Of a DNA stretch of 10,440 bases, positions 1 through 6,688 are shown one piece after another. Source of the stretch: Candidatus Gottesmanbacteria bacterium (GTDB lineage Bacteria; Patescibacteriota; Microgenomatia; 2-02-FULL-39-11). The number at the start of each line of letters is the position of its first letter. Positions within the stretch are counted from its first letter, which is position 1. Made by a program: the position numbers and the translations under genes. A model generated the notes under the pieces. That model saw only the letters and a program-made list of their open reading frames with translations, made no database searches and was not told the DNA's origin. The stretch spans positions 1 through 10,440 of the forward strand of contig JACQJU010000028.1 in the NCBI GenBank assembly GCA_016204905.1, in the 5' to 3' direction.

Positions 1-46
1 AATAAATATAAATAATTTTAACTTATGTTATTATATACAATATCTC

Positions 47-134
47 ACATTACTCACCGCAAGGTGAGAATGTCCGTCAGCAGGCGGACAAGCGCGCGCA
101 AAAAATAAGGGAAAAGCGAGGCCGCGGGGCGGCC
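47..134. repeat. GC-rich cluster of three hairpins in an otherwise AT-rich spacer
   Basis: Seen directly: the first arm ACATT-a-CTCACC (47-58) pairs with GGTGAG-AATGT (63-73) around a GCAA tetraloop. A second hairpin has arms TGTCCGTC (71-78) and GGCGGACA (83-90), including one T-G wobble. It shares bases 71-73 with the first, so both cannot form fully at once. A third has arms GGCCGC (120-125) and GCGGCC (129-134). The GC content contrasts sharply with the flanks. On the minus strand the third hairpin is followed by a T-rich stretch, so it could terminate the peptidase gene that ends at 200. A further AT hairpin (ATAAAAT/ATTTTAT, 149-170) lies between. I see no protein gene in 1-199. A dispersed palindromic repeat or a structured RNA are both possible. 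Confidence 0.5.
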
Positions 135-199
135 GAGCTCAGAGACTTATAAAATAGGTTCGAATTTTATCGAAAGCGAGTACAATCCTCAATTTTCTT

Positions 200-1228
200 T
201 TAAGCCGAAATAAAATTGGGAACTATACCAACAGCTGCCATAAACCCAACCTGATTTTTTAATCGGGGATAAAGAGTAGGATCAGCTCTTTCAAAAAAGG
301 TATCCAATGTGGTCACTTTGGAATCACCTCTTTTCGATGACCCCCAGGGATCAACGATAAGTACATCAGGAAATTCCGCAGCCGTTGCTAAAACAAAATG
401 AGCGGCAGTACCAGGTCTGCTCCCGTATTTGAGTCCTTCGAGTAAGACAACGCCTCCTTTATCAAAAACTTCTTTCTTCGCAGTTTGAAAAATATCCGCC
501 CATTGATCATGGGGTACGATATGACCCCCGCCTATTACTCCCCAATCAGGAGTAATGTAGGAAGCGGTATACTTATTTCCACTAATAATATCAAGAGCTG
601 GTTTAACACCAGAAGCTTTGAGAGTATAATCGGGCTTTATATACGGTGCGGTTTTCCCATAACTGTCGTGAAATTTTTTCCCGTATAGTTTATTAAAAAC
701 ATCTGCTACAGTAATATCTGGTACCTCTCCGGAATTGAAGTAATGATATATTTTATCAACCATAGCTATAACCGCCGAACCGCAGGCATTAAGTGCAATA
801 CGATTCAAATCCTCTCTATTTCTTAATCTCCCATATTGCTTCGGATCCAACTGTGCAGCAATTAGTTTGCGCTTTGATGAACCGAGGGGGGAGATAAAGA
901 AATTAGGATTGCGCAGATGTGATTTTATAATTTCTGGATCAGAAAATTTCCATTCACTCTTTGATACTTTGGTGGTAGCGCTAGCTTGTGGCTCTAGATC
1001 GGGAGTAGCCTCTGGAAGCGCAGTACTACTCGGTACTGCGGTATGAGTAGCCGTATTTATAGGAGTAAGCGTCGGTTCATTTGTAGCACTAGAAGTAGGG
1101 ATTACCGGTGGTGGTGATGGTTTATAAATATTTCCCAACCCGCCTAATAATGGTGAGGCAAGCCCCAAAACAGAAAGTTCAAGGAAACGACGCCTAGTTA
1201 TATTACTAGCTGGTTTAATCTTTTCCAT
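200..1228 (-). CDS. Tat-signal C39-like cysteine peptidase family protein
   Basis: A 342-residue protein that I read as an exported papain-fold (peptidase C39-like) protein. Residues 11-17 (TRRRFLE) match the twin-arginine consensus S/T-R-R-x-F-L-K and are followed by a hydrophobic, Gly/Leu-rich stretch to about residue 32. Residues 36-88 form a Pro/Ser/Thr-rich linker of the kind that tethers a domain outside the membrane. The C-terminal domain has Cys149 in NACGSAVIAMV, resembling the catalytic CG-x-A-x-x-M helix of C39 peptidases. His277 in AHFVLA and Asp293 in VDPWG complete a plausible triad. The ATG at 1228 is chosen because the Tat motif starts ten residues later. The gene diverges from metK across a shared palindromic promoter region. 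Substrate unknown. Because the surrounding motif is not the canonical one with Pro, the domain could be a catalytically altered relative. Confidence 0.72.
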   Translation of the reverse strand: MEKIKPASNITRRRFLELSVLGLASPLLGGLGNIYKPSPPPVIPTSSATNEPTLTPINTATHTAVPSSTALPEATPDLEPQASATTKVSKSEWKFSDPEIIKSHLRNPNFFISPLGSSKRKLIAAQLDPKQYGRLRNREDLNRIALNACGSAVIAMVDKIYHYFNSGEVPDITVADVFNKLYGKKFHDSYGKTAPYIKPDYTLKASGVKPALDIISGNKYTASYITPDWGVIGGGHIVPHDQWADIFQTAKKEVFDKGGVVLLEGLKYGSRPGTAAHFVLATAAEFPDVLIVDPWGSSKRGDSKVTTLDTFFERADPTLYPRLKNQVGFMAAVGIVPNFISA

Positions 1229-1291
1229 GTATCAATCCCAAGTTCGACGGGGTATATGTTGAAAAATTCACTGGTAGAATCAAGTAAGATC

Positions 1292-1313
1292 ATATATAAT
1301 AGCTATTATATAT
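1292..1313. promoter_or_regulatory. Perfect 22-base palindrome with back-to-back TATAAT boxes (divergent promoter)
   Basis: The 22 bases equal their own reverse complement. They contain TATAAT on the plus strand (1295-1300) and TATAAT on the minus strand (1310-1305), separated by four bases. Plus-strand transcription would start near 1307, exactly where the metK riboswitch P1 helix begins. Minus-strand transcription would give the peptidase gene a leader of about 70 bases. No good -35 hexamer is visible for either direction. The palindrome might also be an operator. The assignment as promoter is inference from box sequence and position. Confidence 0.5.
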
Positions 1314-1389
1314 CAAGAGTGATGGTTATTTCCATCCGGCAGCCCTAAAGTGCAGGGTGCCTACGAAGCCATCAGGCGGAAAGATATGT
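1308..1389 (+). promoter_or_regulatory. SAM-I/SAM-IV-type riboswitch aptamer upstream of metK
   Basis: The leader folds into the SAM-clan layout. P1 pairs 1308-1314 with 1383-1389 (seven pairs, one wobble). P2 is GATGG (1321-1325) with CCATC (1332-1336). P3 combines GGCA...CCCT (1338-1346) with AGGG-TGCC (1354-1361). A short GCC/GGC hairpin (1368-1377) occupies the P4 position. The core CCGGCAGCC...GGGTGCC matches the SAM-I/SAM-IV core CCGGCAACC...GGTGCC. The absence of the SAM-I P2 kink-turn and the GAGTG joint resemble SAM-IV and the SAM-I/IV variant. The downstream gene makes SAM, which fits feedback repression. One core A is a G here (1342). I could not identify a P2-loop pseudoknot by eye. 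Confidence 0.75.
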
Positions 1390-1409
1390 TATCTAAGAAA
1401 ACTTATTTT

Positions 1410-1431
1410 CCCGCCATTGTGCGGGATTTTT
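1410..1431 (+). terminator. Riboswitch-controlled intrinsic terminator abutting the metK start codon
   Basis: Arms CCCGC (1410-1414) and GCGGG (1421-1425), extended by T1409-A1426, enclose the loop CATTGT. They are followed by TTTTT (1427-1431) and immediately by the ATG at 1432. The competing helix GGCGGAAA (1375-1382) with TTT-c-CCGCC (1407-1415) uses the terminator's 5' arm. It also uses bases of the P4 hairpin. So SAM binding should free 1410-1414 to form the terminator. The only SD-like bases before metK (GGGA, 1423-1426) lie in the 3' arm, so the same hairpin could also block translation. Confidence 0.7.
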
Positions 1432-2538
1432 ATGAATTATCAATACTTTACTTCTGAGTCTGTAGCCTCCGGGCATCCCGATAAAATTTGTGACCAAGTT
1501 TCAGACGCCGTAGTTGATGCCGCGCTAAAAATCTACCCGGGCAGTAGAGTGGCTGTGGAAACTTTAGTGACCAAAGATAGGCTGGTTATGGCTGGAGAAG
1601 TGACGTGTCCCCAAAATTTACCTTTTGAGGAAATAGCTAGAAAAGTTATCAAAGACTTAGGATACATAAACGAGATTTATAATTTTTCCTATAAATCTCC
1701 AATGTCTTTTTATATACATGAGCAGTCCCCCGATATTTCTAGAGGTGTCGATACCGGTGGAGCAGGCGATCAAGGTATGATGTTTGGTTTTGCTAGCACT
1801 GAAACACCAGAACTGATGCCGCTTCCTATTATATTAGCCCATCGAATTGTTGAACAAGTGGATAAACTTAAAAAGACTAAATTAAAATATTTAAGACCCG
1901 ATGGTAAAAGTGAAGTAAAAATAAGATATGAAAAAGGTATTCCCAAATTAATTGAGAAAATTATCATCGCAGTTCCACACAATCCTGATGTATCGATTAT
2001 GGAAGTAAAAAAAGATTTAATTCACTTTGTTATCAAACCAATAATTAAGCAGTATAAATTAAATTTACCCAAAATGAAGGATATTATTCTCAATGGTACC
2101 GGTCGCTGGGAAATCGGAGGTCCCGCCGCCGATACCGGGGTCACCGGTAGAAAAATTATAGTGGATAGTTATGGTGCTATGGCTAGACACGGCGGCGGCG
2201 CCTTTTCCGGTAAAGATCCGACCAAAGTAGATAGAAGTGGCGCCTATGCCGCCCGTTTCTTGGCCAAAAATATTGTTGCTGCTAAAATGGCTGACCGTGC
2301 CGAAGTGCAAATTGCATATGTCATAGGCCAAATTGAACCCATTGCCAAGGCTATAGAAACTTTTGGCACCCAGAAAGTTGATAAAAAAAAGATAGAAAAA
2401 TTTGCCTGGAGTCTTCTAGATCTTTCCGTGCCCGGAATAATTAGAGGATTAAAATTAAATAGACCAATATATCAAAAAACTGCTTGTTATGGCCATTTTG
2501 GCCGCAACGAATTTCCTTGGGAAAAAGTTATTCACTAA
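1432..2538 (+). CDS. metK: S-adenosylmethionine synthetase
   Basis: Makes S-adenosylmethionine from methionine and ATP, releasing phosphate and pyrophosphate, in the cytosol. The 368-residue product carries the family signatures in order. GHPDK at 14-18 lies near the start (ATP/methionine site), and the GAGDQGMMFG loop is at 110-119. The phosphate/metal-binding GGGAFSGKDPTKVDRS is at 254-269. Length is slightly below the usual ~385. I chose the ATG at 1432 because its N-terminus MNYQYFTSESVASGHPDK aligns with the family. An in-frame GTG at 1357 would place the riboswitch P3 and terminator inside the coding region and is rejected. Expression is probably feedback-controlled by the leader at 1308-1431. 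Its stop lies four bases from the end of the convergent glycosyltransferase gene, leaving no room for a dedicated terminator. Confidence 0.96.
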   Translation: MNYQYFTSESVASGHPDKICDQVSDAVVDAALKIYPGSRVAVETLVTKDRLVMAGEVTCPQNLPFEEIARKVIKDLGYINEIYNFSYKSPMSFYIHEQSPDISRGVDTGGAGDQGMMFGFASTETPELMPLPIILAHRIVEQVDKLKKTKLKYLRPDGKSEVKIRYEKGIPKLIEKIIIAVPHNPDVSIMEVKKDLIHFVIKPIIKQYKLNLPKMKDIILNGTGRWEIGGPAADTGVTGRKIIVDSYGAMARHGGGAFSGKDPTKVDRSGAYAARFLAKNIVAAKMADRAEVQIAYVIGQIEPIAKAIETFGTQKVDKKKIEKFAWSLLDLSVPGIIRGLKLNRPIYQKTACYGHFGRNEFPWEKVIH

Positions 2539-2542
2539 TTTT

Positions 2543-4072
2543 TCACTCGGGAGGAAAAAAATGAAAAGGGGAATAAAGTTTTTTCCTCATCCATCTCGTA
2601 ATTAAATCATCATACACACTAGCAGGATTTACGTTGGTCCATAATGTAGTATTAAATCTTTTTTTATCAGCCGACAAATCATATATTTTACATCCCTCAT
2701 GAAACATAGTGGGAATAGGAGTCTTATAAACACCGCAGGTTACCCCCAATGGTAAACCATCCCTACTTATAAGTTTCTTATCAGCCATAAATACGACGAG
2801 CGGGTAACTAATTGTCGATGAACCCCATTTATAGTCATAGATACTAAACATTTTGGCCGGATACTTGTTTTGGAGTTTCGTGATGGTGGCCGTGACCTGA
2901 TCTACTTTATTGTTATAAAAGATTCTTTCTCTGAAACGAAATGTATTTCCGATGATAATACCAATCCCGAAAATCAAAACGAATGTTCGGAAAAAGAATG
3001 ATAGGAAACTGTGCTTACTTTTATCATAATATAGAAAAATAACATGAATTGTCCAAGCAGTGAAAAGTAATATAAAAGGACTTAAGTATATTAGATAACC
3101 TTCTGATCTCTCTCCTCTATAGTAACGGTTCAGTATCATAAAGAAGGCAAAAAACATACCTAAAACTAAAAAGAGCCTATCAACCTTTTTTCGTAAAAAT
3201 TGTATAAAGACAAATATACCGGCTAAATAAAATAAAATACGACCTATCCAGATGGACCCGCCGGCAACAAATGCCCAATAGCTTGGAAAATAGCTAAATA
3301 GAAATAATTTCCAACTATTAGGTACATAGAGGCGGTATTGTCCAATGAGGAAATAATCGATAATATTGCGCGTGTTTGCAAAGTCTTGATGCCAATCCCA
3401 GTATAATAGGGGCACTGATGGTATAAATATTCCTATTAAAATAGCTATTAAACACATCAACTTCTTTTTAAATCTCATTGGAATTAATAGAGGTGAAATG
3501 ACCACAATCAATAAGTTTAATGCTTGATAATGCAAAGAGATTGCAGCTCCTATACTCAAACCAGACAAAAAAGCATAAATCAACCTTTTTTCCTTCCAAA
3601 GTAAAATTAAAAAGAGTAAAGTCAGTGTGGCTAAAAAACTAATTAGAGAATGTTGGTTAAGTACCAATGCTCTGGAAATAAGTTGCGGAGAATAAGCAGT
3701 AACAAGTCCGATCAAAAGCCCAAATCGCCTACCAGCAAGTACATTGCCTATTTTAACCGCTAATAAAACCGTGAGAATACCTAAAAAGCCTAATATTACC
3801 CACGGTATTGTTAATGCGTCAGGAAATAACAGGTAGGATGACATGATATACCAATAGAATAAGGGGCCAAACACAAAAGGACCCGCCGAGCTAAAAGAAC
3901 CAAATAAGGGCAGCTCATGTCTCCCCAGCGCCTCTTTAGCTATTAGAACATCTCTTGCATCATCACTCAAAAGTCCCCATCTATTGGGAAATCTATAGAA
4001 ACGGAGGATTGTTGCCAAAACTAAAATACAAAAAAGTAGAAAATAATAAGTCTTATATTTGGATAGCACCAC
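2543..4072 (-). CDS. Multi-pass GT-C fold membrane glycosyltransferase (PMT/ArnT-like)
   Basis: A 509-residue integral membrane protein with roughly ten or more hydrophobic segments through residue ~380 and a soluble C-terminal tail. Just after the first membrane helix comes LRFYRFPNRWGLLSDDARD, with the acidic pair Asp37-Asp38. A Gly/Pro/aromatic-rich segment follows (residues 59-80, GPFVFGPLFYWY). This arrangement is typical of the first outer loop of lipid-phosphate-sugar-dependent GT-C enzymes (GT39/GT83 and RgtA-D-like families). Such enzymes transfer a sugar from a polyprenyl-phosphate donor on the outer face of the membrane; donor and acceptor here are unknown. The start is a GTG at 4072. 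No ATG lies upstream before the in-frame stop at 4121-4123, and a second GTG follows immediately. The gene diverges from the metallopeptidase gene over 53 bases. A TATACT box (4108-4103, minus) may serve it. Confidence 0.8.
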   Translation of the reverse strand: MVLSKYKTYYFLLFCILVLATILRFYRFPNRWGLLSDDARDVLIAKEALGRHELPLFGSFSSAGPFVFGPLFYWYIMSSYLLFPDALTIPWVILGFLGILTVLLAVKIGNVLAGRRFGLLIGLVTAYSPQLISRALVLNQHSLISFLATLTLLFLILLWKEKRLIYAFLSGLSIGAAISLHYQALNLLIVVISPLLIPMRFKKKLMCLIAILIGIFIPSVPLLYWDWHQDFANTRNIIDYFLIGQYRLYVPNSWKLFLFSYFPSYWAFVAGGSIWIGRILFYLAGIFVFIQFLRKKVDRLFLVLGMFFAFFMILNRYYRGERSEGYLIYLSPFILLFTAWTIHVIFLYYDKSKHSFLSFFFRTFVLIFGIGIIIGNTFRFRERIFYNNKVDQVTATITKLQNKYPAKMFSIYDYKWGSSTISYPLVVFMADKKLISRDGLPLGVTCGVYKTPIPTMFHEGCKIYDLSADKKRFNTTLWTNVNPASVYDDLITRWMRKKLYSPFHFFPPE

Positions 4073-4102
4073 TAAATAATGATTAATGTTAAATAATATT
4101 TC

Positions 4103-4117
4103 AGTATAATATATAAT
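4103..4117 (+). promoter_or_regulatory. Overlapping -10 boxes in the divergent spacer; leaderless start for the 4126 gene
   Basis: The plus strand has TATAAT at 4105-4110 and again at 4112-4117. From the second box, transcription would begin 6-8 bases later, at or next to the ATG at 4126, implying a leaderless mRNA. No Shine-Dalgarno site precedes that ATG. The minus strand has TATACT at 4108-4103 overlapping the first plus box, a candidate for the divergent glycosyltransferase gene. No strong -35 is visible. This is inferred from sequence only. Confidence 0.45.
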
Positions 4118-4125
4118 AGATTACT

Positions 4126-4518
4126 ATGGAATGGATCGATGCCCCAGATATTAAAAAGAGCATAAAAATAATTCTCCAGAATCTAGATTACCAACACATC
4201 AATCCAGATGATTTATTCTGTATGCGCAGTTCTGGCTCCTCATCCAGGGCTATAGCTCGTATCTGGAGCCTGCCGCGAGTCTGGCGGGAAGTACTAAAAC
4301 TGCGGCCCCAATATATCATCGAAGTAGTTTCAGAACGTTTCGATAGGCTATCTGAAGATCAAAAACAAAGAACACTTATCCATGAACTCATGCATATACC
4401 AAAAAACTTCTCCGGCTCTCTCGTTTCTCATCGAGGTAGATATCACCGGATAGATGGCAGAAGCGTCGATAAGCTATTTAGGATATTCTTAGCCAACAAA
4501 GATTACTTGAAAAAGTAG
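4126..4518 (+). CDS. COG4900-like predicted metallopeptidase
   Basis: A 130-residue soluble protein with the zinc-binding HExxH motif HELMH at residues 86-90, in LIHELMHIPKNFSG. Further histidines at 102 and 107 could give a third ligand. The preceding block, RSSGSSSRAIARIWSLPRVW (34-53) and YIIEVVSERFDRLS (63-76), resembles my recollection of the small 'predicted metallopeptidase' family COG4900. That family is common in archaea and biochemically undefined. I cannot confirm this by search. The ATG at 4126 is the first possible start and lies eight bases after a TATAAT box. The gene heads a same-strand cluster with holA (46-base gap to its start) and the phosphohexomutase. No signal peptide or membrane segment is visible. 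Substrate unknown. A phage-type metallopeptidase is the other possible relative. Confidence 0.72.
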   Translation: MEWIDAPDIKKSIKIILQNLDYQHINPDDLFCMRSSGSSSRAIARIWSLPRVWREVLKLRPQYIIEVVSERFDRLSEDQKQRTLIHELMHIPKNFSGSLVSHRGRYHRIDGRSVDKLFRIFLANKDYLKK

Positions 4519-4526
4519 AAAATACC

Positions 4527-4566
4527 GAGGTGTCTATATGATATCACCTCCGATGTGTGCATAATG
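4527..4566 (+). promoter_or_regulatory. Hairpin over an SD plus eight-codon mini-ORF overlapping the holA start
   Basis: GAGGTG (4527-4532), a good Shine-Dalgarno sequence, lies five bases before ATG 4538. The reading frame MISPPMCA ends with TAA at 4562-4564, whose last A is the first base of the holA ATG (TAATG). CACCTC (4545-4550) is the exact complement of the SD, so a 6-base-pair hairpin could hide it with the mini-ORF start in the loop. holA itself has no SD, so translation of the mini-ORF may deliver ribosomes to holA. No T-run follows the hairpin, so it is not an intrinsic terminator. The regulatory role is inferred. Confidence 0.4.
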
Positions 4567-5250
4567 ATAACAATCATTCATGGAGACGACGAAGTTACCT
4601 CAAGAAACAAATTAAAAGATTTAAAGGAAAAATCCAAAGAGAAAGAGACTATCACTCTAGATGGCAAAAATATAACTATTGCCGATCTAAAACAAGCCCT
4701 AGAATCACAATCTTTATTTTTACTAGAAAAATTAGTCATCATCGAAAATCTACTTACTCGCCGACCCTCCAAAGAAAGAGATGAGGCAATAAAATATATT
4801 AGCGCCAATAAATTTGACAGTGATATTATTCACTATGAAGAAAAAGAGGTAACTCCCGCGGTTTTAAAGAAATTCCCATCAGCTCAAAACTTCAATTTTA
4901 AACCCCAAGGAAATATTTTTAAATTTGTTGACAATATCCGCCCCTCTTCTTCTAAATTCCTCGTTCCTCTGTTTCACGAATTGATAAAAACCGAGCCTCC
5001 CGAAGTAGTTTTTGTTATGATAGTAAGACAAATAAGAAATATATTGCTTGCCAGCGATTCTACAAGTGATTACCTAAAAGAATTTGCCCCCTGGCAAAAA
5101 GCAAAAATATCGAGTCAAGCAAAATATTTCCGCCAAGACTATTTAGTTACTATTTATCGTAAACTACTGGAAATAGATTACAAGATAAAATCCGGCAGAA
5201 CTCCTCTAAATCTTACACAGTTGCTTGACATTTTTTTGGTTAATCTCTAG
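4564..5250 (+). CDS. holA: DNA polymerase III delta subunit (short form)
   Basis: The delta subunit of the clamp loader opens the beta sliding clamp during replication. The 228-residue product starts MITIIHGDDEV, like the HolA N-terminus. It continues with the TLDGKNITIADLKQALES and SLFLLEKLVIIENL segments expected of the first domain. It ends with a helical collar-like region (residues ~170-228, YLVTIYRKLLEIDYKIKSG...LTQLLDIFLVNL) as in other HolA proteins. It is about 100 residues shorter than the usual ~330-340, with the middle domain reduced. I chose ATG 4564 over the GTG at 4555 because of the family N-terminus and the TAATG overlap with an upstream mini-ORF. The gene lies between the metallopeptidase and the phosphohexomutase (ten-base gap), probably cotranscribed with both. 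Confidence 0.8.
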   Translation: MITIIHGDDEVTSRNKLKDLKEKSKEKETITLDGKNITIADLKQALESQSLFLLEKLVIIENLLTRRPSKERDEAIKYISANKFDSDIIHYEEKEVTPAVLKKFPSAQNFNFKPQGNIFKFVDNIRPSSSKFLVPLFHELIKTEPPEVVFVMIVRQIRNILLASDSTSDYLKEFAPWQKAKISSQAKYFRQDYLVTIYRKLLEIDYKIKSGRTPLNLTQLLDIFLVNL

Positions 5251-5260
5251 CATAAATGCT

Positions 5261-6688
5261 ATGCCTTTTGACCTGAAAATATTTCATGACTACGATATAA
5301 GAGGAATTTATCCGACTGAGATCAACGAATCTATTTATACACTTATCGGTCAAGCGTTGGCTAAGTATGTCAAAATAGGCCCGATTGCCGTAGGCCACGA
5401 CATGAGGATCTCTTCTCCCAGTCTCTCAAGAGCGCTGATTGAGGGTATAACTTCCCTAGGCATAGATGTAGTCGATCTAGGACTCATTTCTACCGAAATG
5501 CTCTATTTTGCCTGCGGTAAATATGATTATCCCCTAAGTTGTATCGTGAGTGCCTCGCACAACCCACCAGAGTATAATGGTCTAAAAGGAGTTTTACGAG
5601 GTATGATTGCTCTAAACGGATCATATGGCTTTCCAGAGATTAAAGAAATAATAGCAAAGCAGTTTAGCGATAAAACACCTCGGGGGTGGCAGGCTGGAGT
5701 GGCAACGCAAGCCATGACTCCCCCGATGGTGAAGGAATCAAGAAAAATTGGTACAGTTACTACTAAAAATATACTCACTGATTGGATCTCCCATCTACTT
5801 TCATTTGTGGACGAAAAATTCTTAAAACCCTTAAAAGTTGTCGTTGATGCCGGTAATGGCATGGCTGGAATCACTTGGCAAAATCTGATGGCTAAATTAC
5901 CTATCGAGATCATACCTTTATATTTCGAACCAGATGGAACATTCCCACACCATATACCCAATCCTTTGGAAGAAAGCAATCTAAAAGATATTAAGAAGAA
6001 AATTAGACAAGAAAATGCCGATTGTGGATTTGCTTTTGACGGTGACGCAGACAGATTTTTTATACTTGACGGAAAAGGCGAGGTTTTATCAGGTACTATA
6101 ACTACTGCCATTCTGGCTTCTCACCTATTACAAAAACATGGGCCAGCTTCTATATTATACAATGCCATATGTGGCCGGATTGTTCCAGAAACAATCAAAA
6201 AATACCACGGCACTCCTTACCGTGTCCGTGTCGGGCATTCTTTTATCAAACAATATATGAGACAGTTCGACGGACTTTTTGCCGGTGAACATTCTGGACA
6301 TTACTACTTCAAATATAATCACTATGCCGACTCTTCTGCTATAGCCGCCCTACTTTTTCTAGAATATGTATCCAAAGTTGGTAAAAAAGTCTCTGATATG
6401 AGGTTGGAGTTCGATAAGTACCCCCAAAGCGGCGAGTTAAATTTTCTGGCCCCAAATATTGACGAAATACTAAATACAATAAGGACCAATCAGAGTAAAA
6501 AAGCAACTTCCATAGATGAAATCGATGGACTGTCTATTTGGTATCCTACTTGGTGGTTTAATATGCGCGCTTCCAAAACAGAACCACTTCTTAGACTCAA
6601 TATCGAGGCGGATAATAAAACAATTCTCCAAGAAAAGAAAACACAACTTATTGACAAACTACTTACCCTCGGTGCTAAACTGAAATAA
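5261..6688 (+). CDS. Phosphomannomutase/phosphoglucomutase (alpha-D-phosphohexomutase family)
   Basis: Interconverts hexose-6-phosphate and hexose-1-phosphate (mannose and/or glucose), supplying precursors for GDP-mannose or UDP-glucose. The 475-residue protein has all four family sites. The phosphoserine loop SASHNP has Ser99, and the metal loop DGDADR is at 260-265. The sugar-binding loop GEHSGH is at 342-347. The phosphate-binding loop RASKTEPLLR is at 436-445. The lysine at 439 replaces the Asn or Gly usual between Ser and Thr, which could shift specificity. The N-terminal DYDIRG fits the family and supports ATG 5261; the upstream in-frame TTG at 5225 would overlap holA. No SD is evident; it follows the holA stop by ten bases. 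Transcription likely ends at the terminator 6706-6736. Whether Man or Glc is preferred cannot be told by reading. Confidence 0.92.
   Translation: MPFDLKIFHDYDIRGIYPTEINESIYTLIGQALAKYVKIGPIAVGHDMRISSPSLSRALIEGITSLGIDVVDLGLISTEMLYFACGKYDYPLSCIVSASHNPPEYNGLKGVLRGMIALNGSYGFPEIKEIIAKQFSDKTPRGWQAGVATQAMTPPMVKESRKIGTVTTKNILTDWISHLLSFVDEKFLKPLKVVVDAGNGMAGITWQNLMAKLPIEIIPLYFEPDGTFPHHIPNPLEESNLKDIKKKIRQENADCGFAFDGDADRFFILDGKGEVLSGTITTAILASHLLQKHGPASILYNAICGRIVPETIKKYHGTPYRVRVGHSFIKQYMRQFDGLFAGEHSGHYYFKYNHYADSSAIAALLFLEYVSKVGKKVSDMRLEFDKYPQSGELNFLAPNIDEILNTIRTNQSKKATSIDEIDGLSIWYPTWWFNMRASKTEPLLRLNIEADNKTILQEKKTQLIDKLLTLGAKLK

Noticed and set aside
145..180. GGTTCGAA looks like a tRNA T-loop
   Set aside because: No acceptor stem, D arm or anticodon arm could be built around it. 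The bases fit a simple 7-base-pair AT hairpin.
485..688. 67-codon plus-strand frame inside the peptidase gene
   Set aside because: Shadow of the minus-strand gene; no SD, motif or promoter.
1410..1425. CCCGCCATTGT resembling the cobalamin riboswitch box CCCGCCACTGT
   Set aside because: The rest of the cobalamin aptamer is missing, and the bases are fully explained as a terminator stem and loop.
1357..1431. In-frame GTG start that would lengthen MetK by 25 residues
   Set aside because: The added residues are encoded by riboswitch P3 and the terminator. Family alignment starts at ATG 1432.
2549..2605. Strong SD (GGGAGG) seven bases before ATG 2561 opening a 14-codon plus-strand frame
   Set aside because: It lies antisense within the end of the glycosyltransferase gene, where the SD is the complement of the Pro-Pro-Glu codons. 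Nothing else supports it.
5527..6111. 194-codon open frame on the minus strand
   Set aside because: It is antisense to the well-supported phosphohexomutase and its translation shows no family features.
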